DNA of 11,547 nt from Candidatus Omnitrophota bacterium. Its GTDB lineage: Bacteria > Omnitrophota > Gorgyraeia > Gygaellales > Profunditerraquicolaceae. Location: NCBI GenBank assembly GCA_016931435.1, contig JAFGET010000007.1:1-11547 (forward strand). Direction: 5' to 3'. Position numbers and translations under genes: made by a program. Positions 5,626-11,547 of the stretch are shown one piece after another (the first letter of the stretch is position 1; every line of letters starts with the position of its first letter). Under the pieces are notes generated by a model. It ran no database searches, was not told the origin of the DNA, and saw only the letters and a list, made by a program, of their open reading frames with translations.

Positions 5626-7184
5626 CTCCTCTTTTTTAATATAAAATAGATTATCAGAAAAATAAGGCAGAATAAAACAAAAAAATCTCCGTAGCGCGTG
5701 TAGAGGCTCAAGGGAGCGCCCGAAACATATATATCCTGCGTCAGAAAACCGTCGACAAAAATAGTTTCCCCTTTATCGTTTCGCAGTAAAGAGGCTATCC
5801 TTCCTTTAGGGTCGATAAAAGCGGAGACGCCGGTATTGGCTGAGCGCACGAGGTTCACCCTGTTTTCAACTGCCCTAAATACCGAAGCGCTAAGATGCTG
5901 GTTAGGGCTTGAGGTCTTTTTGAACCAGGCGTCGTTAGTGATATTTATCAGAAAATCCGCGCCGCGCATCCTAAATCGGCGGGATAATTGCGGAAAAAGG
6001 TCCTCAAAACAAATTAAGACCGAAAACTTTGCGGATAGCGGATAACGGGTAGCGGTTATCGGAAAAACAGTATATTCACTACCGGCGGCAAAATCTCCGA
6101 TAGGCACTACTGTCTCTAAAAACGGCAGGCTCCCGCGCAAGGGGATATACTCTCCGAAAGGCACTAAATGCAGCTTGTCATAGCGGCCTTGCGCTCTCCC
6201 CTCTTTAGAGACCAGAAGCGCGCTGTTGTAATAAACGCTCCCTCTTAAGGTAGCCGAACCCAAAAGAAGCGGGATACGTATCTGCTCTGCCAAGGCTAAA
6301 GCCTTTTCGTAAAAAACAGGCTCTTCTTCCAAAACAGAAGGCAAAGCCGCCTCCGGCCAAACGATCAGGTCCGGGTCTTGTCCGGAAGCTTCCTTTGTAA
6401 GCAAAAAATATTTATCAATGATCATCTCCTGTGAATCCGCATGCCATTTTATTTCCTGGGGAATATTGCCTTGAATAACAGAGATCTTGAAGGGTCGATG
6501 GTCAATGGTCGATGCCTGCCTGCCGCCCGCCTGCCGGACGGGCAGGGACAGGCAGGGTCGATGGTATAATTTATAATACCCATAACCTAACACTAAAACC
6601 AAAACCGTAGATAATAAAACCGCTGTTGTCTTGAGCCTGGGCCAAAAACCGTTTTTTGCCGCCCAGACCATCTCTACGATAGCCGCATTCACAAAGACGA
6701 TCAAAAATGAGACACCCCACGCCCCGCAGATATCCGCGACTTGGATCACGGGAAGGTTTTGGTATTGCGAATAACCTAAAAGCGCCCAGGGAAAACCTGT
6801 CAAAAAAAACCCTCTTATATACTCAAGCAATACCCACAGGCAAGGGATAAAGATTAAAGACTGTAAATTAGACCTTCTGGTCACCGGCCGGATAAGCGCT
6901 CCGAAAAAAGCAAAGTATAAGGATAAATAAAAAATCAGGGCCAGCGTGCCGGCGAAAGTAACGTGTACCAGCCAGTAAATAGTCCCCGCCCAAAAAACTG
7001 ACCCGGTAATAAAAAAAAGGAGGAATGCCTCTTTGGCCGTCTTATTATTCAGCGCAAAGAACACCGGAACAAAAGCAAACCACGCGCAAAACCAGAGGTT
7101 AAGATCAGGGAAAGATAGGATCAGAAGAAAAGCGGAAAGAATAGAAAGTAAATAATCTTTCGCTTTTAATTTTTTCCGCAGCAT
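5622..7184 (-). CDS. lnt: Apolipoprotein N-acyltransferase
   Basis: Lnt transfers a third acyl chain from phospholipid to the N-terminal cysteine of lipoproteins, the last maturation step in the inner membrane. The 520-residue product has an N-terminal bundle of membrane helices (to ~200), a periplasmic nitrilase-like domain (~232-480) and a final helix (~492-515). The catalytic triad is present: E278 in VWPEAALP, K337 in YDKLHLVPFGEY and C392 in LICFEDLFP, matching E. coli E267, K335 and C387. The start used is the ATG at 7184, overlapping secA by 19 nt. A TTG at 7217 would add 11 residues deep inside the SecA zinc motif and lacks a ribosome binding site. The linker between the membrane and nitrilase domains carries a 21-residue palindrome-encoded insertion (residues 211-231), away from the active site. 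Lnt implies lipoproteins destined for an outer membrane. Confidence 0.95.
   Translation of the reverse strand: MLRKKLKAKDYLLSILSAFLLILSFPDLNLWFCAWFAFVPVFFALNNKTAKEAFLLFFITGSVFWAGTIYWLVHVTFAGTLALIFYLSLYFAFFGALIRPVTRRSNLQSLIFIPCLWVLLEYIRGFFLTGFPWALLGYSQYQNLPVIQVADICGAWGVSFLIVFVNAAIVEMVWAAKNGFWPRLKTTAVLLSTVLVLVLGYGYYKLYHRPCLSLPVRQAGGRQASTIDHRPFKISVIQGNIPQEIKWHADSQEMIIDKYFLLTKEASGQDPDLIVWPEAALPSVLEEEPVFYEKALALAEQIRIPLLLGSATLRGSVYYNSALLVSKEGRAQGRYDKLHLVPFGEYIPLRGSLPFLETVVPIGDFAAGSEYTVFPITATRYPLSAKFSVLICFEDLFPQLSRRFRMRGADFLINITNDAWFKKTSSPNQHLSASVFRAVENRVNLVRSANTGVSAFIDPKGRIASLLRNDKGETIFVDGFLTQDIYVSGAPLSLYTRYGDFFVLFCLIFLIIYFILKKRR
6491..6565 (-). repeat. 63-bp in-frame palindromic insertion in lnt flanked by 12-bp direct repeats
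   Basis: AGGGTCGATGGT occurs at 6491-6502 and again at 6554-6565, exactly 63 bp (21 codons) apart, with a partial third copy GGTCGATG at 6507-6514. Between them is a G+C-rich palindrome, 6515-6556: CCTGCCTG (6515-6522) pairs with CAGGCAGG (6549-6556), and CCTGCC (6530-6535) pairs with GGCAGG (6541-6546) around a 5-nt loop. The encoded peptide includes SLPVRQAGGRQA. Deleting one repeat unit would leave a smooth YHRPFKISVIQGN. The design resembles the Rickettsia palindromic elements, which also insert in frame in proteins; I see no proof of relationship. Confidence 0.75.
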
Positions 7185-10096
7185 TTCTTGAATTTTTTCC
7201 CCGAACCGCAGGGACAAGGGTCATTACGGCCGGCCTTGGGTTGAGATGCGACAGCAGGAGCTTGAGGTTTTTTAAATGCGGGCGAAGTTTGGGCTTGCGG
7301 CAGATCCTGGACAACAGGCGTCTCCATTGCCGCTACTTCAGGATGCACGAACTGCTGGGCTATAGAACTAAAAACCCCCCTGAATCTTTCCGGCTTTACC
7401 GGCTGAAGCTTGAAGATGACATCCGCGGCTTCATCTTCTATCCCGGACATCATCTCGCTGAACATATTGAAGGCTTCGCGCTTGTATTCGATCAAAGGGT
7501 CGCGCTGCCCGTAGGCGCGCAGGCCTATCCCTTCCCGCAGGCTGTCCATGGCATAAAGATGTTCTTTCCATTTTGTATCGATTATCTGCATGAATACCAT
7601 GCGTTCCAGCCCGCGCAAGGTATCCATCCCCATAGATCTTTCTTTTTCATCGTAGAGTAAAGTTATCTTTTCCGATAATACTTCTTTTATTTTATCCTGA
7701 GGCAAATCCTCAAGCGAAGGGATATCCGCTTCGATCCCAAAACGTATTTTAAGAGCCTCCAGGAACTGCACCCAATCAGGTTCTTTTGTGCCGCCGCTAT
7801 CATTTAAGTACGTGCCGACCATGCCCTCAAGGGCATTCTGGCTTATTTCCAAGACATCGTCTTTTAAAGAAACCCCTTCCAATATCTCCCTGCGGCGGGC
7901 ATAGATCACTTCTCTTTGCTTATTCATCACGTTGTCGTATTCCAAAAGTTGTTTTCTTATTTCAAAATTATGCTGTTCGACCCTGCGCTGTGCTACCTCT
8001 ATGGATTTAGAGATCCAGGGATGCTCGATCACCTGGCCTTCTTCAAGGCCAAGCCTGTCCATTATGCCGATCATACGGTCTGAGCCAAAAAGGCGCATCA
8101 GGTCATCCCCCAAGGATACATAGAACCTTGATGAACCCGGGTCGCCCTGCCTGCCGCAGCGGCCGCGTAACTGGTTATCGATACGGCGCGCCTCGTGGCG
8201 CTCTGTGCCAAGGACATGCAGCCCGCCTAACTCTACTACCTTATCGTGCTCCTTCCCGCACTCTTCTTTATATTTATCCAGATATTTTTTATAATCATCG
8301 GGGAGCGCCGCATTTTCTTGCGACGACTTTTGTTTTGCCAGGCTCTTTGCCATGAATTCGGGATTCCCGCCAAGGACGATATCGGTACCGCGCCCGGCCA
8401 TATTTGTTGCGATAGTCACCCCTTTGAACCTGCCTGCCTGGGCGACGATCTGCGCTTCCATTTCATGATACTTGGCATTAAGCACCTGATGGGATATGCC
8501 GCGGCGCTTGAGCATCTGTGAAAGAAACTCTGATTTTTCTATAGAAATAGTCCCTACTAAGACCGGCCTGCCCGCGTCATAAAGCTCGGCTATTTCCTCT
8601 ATAACGGCATTGAACTTCTCTTTTTCTGTTTTATAGATACGGTCGGAATGGCTTAGCCTCACCAAAGGCTTGTTGGTAGGCACGACTACCACGTCTAATT
8701 GGTATATTGCCTTGAATTCATTTGCTTCGGTAAAAGCAGTCCCGGTCATACCGGATAATTTTTCATACATGCGGAAGTAATTCTGGAAGGTGATGGTAGC
8801 CAAAGTCTGGTTTTCCCGCTCTATCTTCATGCGCTCTTTAGCCTCGACTGCCTGGTGCAGCCCGTCTGACCAGCGCCTGCCGGGCATGAGCCTTCCGGTA
8901 AACTCATCGACAATGATCACCTGGCCGTCTTTGACCACGTAATCGACGTCTTTTTGGTAAAGGTTATGCGCGCGCAGGGCCTGGATGACATGATGACGCC
9001 ATTCCATGGTTTCCAGCTCATGTAGATTATCCACTCCCAGCATAGAACAGACCTTGGCCTCCCCTTCTTCGGTAAGATGGGCGGAATGCGCTTTTTCGTC
9101 TATGATATAATCAAAGCCGCGAGAAAGATCCTCCCCCTTGTGCTTCGCCTCGATCTGGTCTTTCTCCAGGATCATCCTGCCTTTTAAGCGCGGGATGATC
9201 TTATCTACAGTGTAATACTTTTCCGTAGACTCCTCTGCCGGGCCGGAAATGATCAGCGGGGTCCTCGCTTCATCGATCAGGATAGAATCGACCTCATCCA
9301 CGATAGCGTAATAAAAAGGCCGCTGCACCAGGTCCCCTACCGCGTATTTCATATTATCGCGCAGATAATCAAAGCCGAACTCATTATTGGTCCCATAGGT
9401 GATATCGCAGGAATAGGCGGTCTTCCTTTCTTCATCCGACATATCATGCTGGATCACGCCTACCGAAAGCCCCAGGAACTCGAATATCGGCCCCATCCAT
9501 TCGCGGTCGCGCCGGGCGAGGTAATCATTTACGGTGACGATATGGACGCCTTTTCCTAAAAGCGCGTTTAAATAAGCGGGCAATGTAGCAACCAGGGTCT
9601 TTCCTTCGCCGGTAGTCATCTCGGCGATCCTGCCCTCATGCAAGACCGTGCCTCCGGCTATCTGCACGTCGAAATGGCGCAGGCCGATAGTGCGACGGGC
9701 GGTCTCCCTGACCACGGCAAATGCCTCCGGCAGGATATCCGCAAAGACCTTGTTGCGGGTAGCCTTTATTTTTTCTTTGACCTTTTCTTTTTCTTCGGCG
9801 ATAGCAGCGGACAATAGGGCCTCATCCAATGCCTCCAGGTCTTTTGCGATATCTTGCGAACGCTTCCGGACCTTTTCCTTGAACTCCGCTGATTTAGAAG
9901 CCAGCTCCTGATCGCTGAGAGCGCTTATTTTGGGCTCCCAGGAATTCACCTGATCCACTATCTGCGCCAGCTCGACCATCTTATTTAAAGAAGGCTGTGG
10001 CATCTCCGGGTGCAAAACAATATTGACGCCGGGGAATCTTTTGCGGATGAGTTTTTGCTTCCTGTTTAAGACCGTCTTTTTAACCCAGCTTAACAT
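7166..10096 (-). CDS. secA: Preprotein translocase ATPase SecA
   Basis: SecA is the motor that pushes unfolded secretory proteins through SecYEG at the inner membrane. The 976-residue product has nucleotide-binding domain 1 with Walker A TTGEGKT (K166) and Walker B VDEVD (D267, E268). It also has DVDYVVKDGQVIIVDEFTG, the second ATPase domain with MAGRGTDIVLGG and QLRGRCGRQGDPGSSRF, and the helical scaffold with DTKWKEHLYAMDSLREGI. A zinc-binding tail C961-x-C963-x8-C972-C973 is the SecB/ribosome-interacting type. It is longer than E. coli SecA (901). The extra length includes about 20 residues near the N-terminus and a charged helical insert at ~80-115 (EEKEKVKEKIKATRNK) before FADILPEAFAVVRE. 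The ATG at 10096 gives the familiar amphipathic MLSWVKK start but has no clear Shine-Dalgarno sequence. It lies 43 bp after prfB, and lnt overlaps its end. Confidence 0.98.
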   Translation of the reverse strand: MLSWVKKTVLNRKQKLIRKRFPGVNIVLHPEMPQPSLNKMVELAQIVDQVNSWEPKISALSDQELASKSAEFKEKVRKRSQDIAKDLEALDEALLSAAIAEEKEKVKEKIKATRNKVFADILPEAFAVVRETARRTIGLRHFDVQIAGGTVLHEGRIAEMTTGEGKTLVATLPAYLNALLGKGVHIVTVNDYLARRDREWMGPIFEFLGLSVGVIQHDMSDEERKTAYSCDITYGTNNEFGFDYLRDNMKYAVGDLVQRPFYYAIVDEVDSILIDEARTPLIISGPAEESTEKYYTVDKIIPRLKGRMILEKDQIEAKHKGEDLSRGFDYIIDEKAHSAHLTEEGEAKVCSMLGVDNLHELETMEWRHHVIQALRAHNLYQKDVDYVVKDGQVIIVDEFTGRLMPGRRWSDGLHQAVEAKERMKIERENQTLATITFQNYFRMYEKLSGMTGTAFTEANEFKAIYQLDVVVVPTNKPLVRLSHSDRIYKTEKEKFNAVIEEIAELYDAGRPVLVGTISIEKSEFLSQMLKRRGISHQVLNAKYHEMEAQIVAQAGRFKGVTIATNMAGRGTDIVLGGNPEFMAKSLAKQKSSQENAALPDDYKKYLDKYKEECGKEHDKVVELGGLHVLGTERHEARRIDNQLRGRCGRQGDPGSSRFYVSLGDDLMRLFGSDRMIGIMDRLGLEEGQVIEHPWISKSIEVAQRRVEQHNFEIRKQLLEYDNVMNKQREVIYARRREILEGVSLKDDVLEISQNALEGMVGTYLNDSGGTKEPDWVQFLEALKIRFGIEADIPSLEDLPQDKIKEVLSEKITLLYDEKERSMGMDTLRGLERMVFMQIIDTKWKEHLYAMDSLREGIGLRAYGQRDPLIEYKREAFNMFSEMMSGIEDEAADVIFKLQPVKPERFRGVFSSIAQQFVHPEVAAMETPVVQDLPQAQTSPAFKKPQAPAVASQPKAGRNDPCPCGSGKKFKKCCGKN

Positions 10097-10108
10097 GCTA
10101 ACTCAAAA

Positions 10109-10150
10109 GTCAAAACGTAAAAGGCAAAATTTTGCCTTTTTACTTTTGCC
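10109..10150. repeat. 42-bp palindrome spanning the prfB stop and the prfB-secA gap
   Basis: The core AAAAGGCAAAA (10119-10129) and TTTTGCCTTTT (10130-10140) is a perfect 22-bp palindrome. Allowing four mismatches, the arms extend to 10109-10129 and 10130-10150. The right arm encodes the last residues and the TAA (10142-10140) of prfB. In minus-strand RNA the GGC/GCC stem ends in four U residues, giving a weak terminator or attenuator shape. Because secA has no clear ribosome binding site and starts only 23 nt after the core, this hairpin could influence secA expression; that role is inference. Confidence 0.6.
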
Positions 10151-11256
10151 CTTTGCCTTCTTCTTTTTGCCTTCTTAAATATGCTTCGATAAACTTATCT
10201 ATTTCGCCGTCCATCACCGCATTGACGTTGCCGGTCTCGTAATCCGTGCGGTGGTCCTTGACCAAAGAATAGGGATGCATCACGTAAGAACGTATCTGGC
10301 TTCCCCATTCAATCCTCTTTTTTTCTCCGGCGTACGCCTTATTCACTTCTGCTTCCTTCTTTTCTCTCTCTAGCTCATAAAGCCTGGCCTTTAATATCAT
10401 AAGCGCCACCTGTTTATTCTGGTATTGCGAGCGCTCGTTCTGGCACTGCACTACTATCCCGCTTGGCATATGCGTGATCCTTACCGCGGAATCGGTTTTC
10501 TGCATATGCTGGCCACCCGGACCTGATGCGCGGTAAGTATCGACGCTTAAGTCCTTCTCTTCTATCTTTATGTCTATATCCTCTTCTATCTTGGGGATCA
10601 CGTCTACCGAAGCAAAAGAGGTATGGCGACGCTTGTTTGAATCAAAAGGTGAAATACGCACCAGCCTGTGCACGCCGCGCTCAGCCTTAAGATAGCCGTA
10701 TGCATAATCGCCCTCGATAAAAAGAGTGACGTTTTTGACGCCGGCTTCCTCTCCGGGAAGCATATCTATGGTCTTTAAGCCAAACTCGTGTTTTTCCGCC
10801 CAGCGGCTATACATGCGCAACAACATCCCCACCCAGTCGCATGATTCCGTGCCGCCTGCTCCGGCATTGATGCTTAAGATCGCCCCGCATCCGTCAAATT
10901 CCCCGGATAATAAAGTCTTTGATTCTAAACTGTCGACTTCGGCAAAAAGCTGCTGCGAGCCCTTGAGGGCTTCTTCGACCAACTCCCTGTCTTCTTCTTT
11001 TAAGATCTCAGAAAACTCTTTTAATTCTTTATATTTACGGAAGGCTTCTGTCCAGGGCAGAACCGCGGCCTTTAAAGATTTGAGTCCTTTGACTATTTTT
11101 GCGGATTTTTCGGAGTTATCCCAAAATCCCTCTTGCGACATCTGAAACGACAGCTCTTCGCTGAGTTTATTTTTCTTATCTATCTCAAAGATAACCTCTT
11201 AGTTGCTGCAGGCGGTTATCTATCAATGATAATTTCGTTTTGATCTCTTCTAACAT
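10140..11256 (-). CDS. prfB: Peptide chain release factor 2, expressed by programmed +1 frameshift
   Basis: RF2 ends translation at UGA and UAA. Reading starts at the ATG at 11256-11254, with AGGAG 6 nt upstream. Frame zero encodes 23 codons ending LQQLRGYL and meets an in-frame UGA at 11187-11185. A +1 slip at CUU-U skips 11187 and continues GAG ATA GAT (EIDKKNKLSEELSF...) to the TAA at 10142-10140, giving 371 residues in total, close to E. coli RF2 (365). In the joined protein the stop-codon reading motif SPF is at 202-204, the class RF2 signature, and the peptidyl-hydrolysis motif GGQ is at 247-249 within SGPGGQHMQ. The frameshift is autoregulatory: low RF2 slows termination at the UGA and raises slipping. 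Gene finders that ignore it would start at an internal ATG (11141) and lose 38 residues. pilT ends 39 bp upstream and secA starts 43 bp downstream. Confidence 0.97.
11184..11199 (-). promoter_or_regulatory. RF2 programmed +1 frameshift site
   Basis: In minus-strand RNA the codons are AGA GGU UAU CUU UGA G. The Shine-Dalgarno-like AGAGGU (11199-11194) sits 3 nt upstream of the slippery CUU (11190-11188), followed by the UGA stop (11187-11185). This is the same codon arrangement as E. coli prfB (AGG GGG UAU CUU UGA C), where pairing of the internal Shine-Dalgarno with 16S rRNA drives the slip. The base after UGA is G here rather than the usual C. Confidence 0.93.
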
Positions 11257-11295
11257 TTTTTTCTCCTTCTCTATTATGCCAGGCCCATTAATATC

Positions 11296-11547
11296 TTATA
11301 GCCTTTTGATGCCCCTTAAAGACAAAAGAAACTCGTCTTTATTATCCGAAAGGTTCCCGGCGTCTTCTTCGCTGACCTTGCCTTCCCGCACTAGTTTGAT
11401 CAGGGATTGATTAAATGAATGCATCCCGAATACATTCCCCTCTTCCAGGAAAGGAGGGATCTCCCAGGTCTTGCCTTCTCTGATCAGGCGGCTGATAGTA
11501 GGGGTAAGCAGCATTACTTCATGCGCGGGAGTCCTGCCGGATTTATC
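11296..11547 (-). CDS. pilT: PilT-type twitching motility ATPase, C-terminal fragment (cut by window edge)
   Basis: PilT is the hexameric cytoplasmic ATPase that depolymerises type IV pili during retraction. Only the last 83 residues are in the window; the frame is open to the right edge and ends at a TAA (11298-11296). The stretch GRTPAHEVMLLTPTISRLI followed by REGKTWEIPPFLEEG, GMHSFNQSLIKLVREGKVSEEDA and the end NKDEFLLSLRGIKRL matches the conserved PilT end (compare GR-AAHEV, ATPAI-LIREGK, GMQTMDQ). PilT and its PilU relatives are similar here, so PilU is possible. No break is visible. prfB follows 39 bp downstream. Confidence 0.88.
   Translation of the reverse strand, partial: DKSGRTPAHEVMLLTPTISRLIREGKTWEIPPFLEEGNVFGMHSFNQSLIKLVREGKVSEEDAGNLSDNKDEFLLSLRGIKRL

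Noticed and set aside
6511..6556. CRISPR or tandem repeat at the CCTGCC/GGCAGG cluster in lnt
   Set aside because: The units are nested inverted repeats without regular spacers, better explained by one palindromic insertion.
7185..7217. 11-residue N-terminal extension of Lnt from a TTG
   Set aside because: It starts inside the codons of the SecA zinc motif with no ribosome binding site; the ATG at 7184 is simpler.
7241..8521. Plus-strand open frames opposite secA (e.g. 7241-7660, 8246-8521)
   Set aside because: They are shadows of the conserved SecA frame and carry no recognisable motif or ribosome binding site.
10119..10141. Plus-strand intrinsic terminator (palindrome followed by five T)
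   Set aside because: No plus-strand gene lies upstream; the nearest plus-strand gene ends more than 6 kb away.
11142..11256. Disrupted prfB (in-frame stop at 11187-11185) as a pseudogene
   Set aside because: The sequence context is the known RF2 programmed frameshift site, and the +1 frame encodes a complete RF2 with SPF and GGQ.

Overview
The window looks like a stretch of bacterial core genome. The organism is probably a diderm (Gram-negative-type) bacterium, because it has apolipoprotein N-acyltransferase, a twitching ATPase and a SecA with a C-terminal zinc motif. The mix of housekeeping genes, a TMTC-like membrane TPR protein and a G+C-rich palindrome inserted in frame in a gene reminds me of uncultured candidate phyla such as Omnitrophota. 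That placement is an impression, not something the sequence proves.

Layout. Positions 1-2234 hold the conserved pair rpsO-pnp on the minus strand, read rpsO then pnp; pnp runs off the left edge. Positions 2235-2709 form a divergent control region. A near-consensus minus-strand promoter (2458-2486) drives rpsO through a leader of about 215 nt that can fold extensively: a 55-nt inverted repeat, then a multi-branch junction, then a small hairpin over the ribosome binding site. A near-consensus plus-strand promoter (2674-2702) drives a cation diffusion facilitator (CDF) gene and lies so close to its ATG that the mRNA is probably leaderless. The CDF gene (2710-3591) is the only plus-strand gene. 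Its stop codon overlaps the stop codon of the convergent gene.

Positions 3588-11547 are a single minus-strand series, read right to left: pilT (C-terminal end only), prfB (release factor 2 with a programmed +1 frameshift), secA, lnt, an M23 peptidase and a TMTC-like polytopic membrane protein with TPR repeats. Gaps are short or negative (39 nt, 43 nt, 19-nt overlap, 4-nt overlap, 25 nt), so co-transcription is likely. The common theme from secA onward is export and the cell envelope: Sec translocation, lipoprotein maturation, peptidoglycan cleavage and possibly protein glycosylation.

The points most worth checking are the structured rpsO leader (candidate S15 autoregulation), the apparently leaderless CDF transcript, and the 63-bp in-frame palindromic insertion in lnt flanked by 12-bp direct repeats. 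I saw no rRNA, tRNA, CRISPR array, transposase or phage gene.
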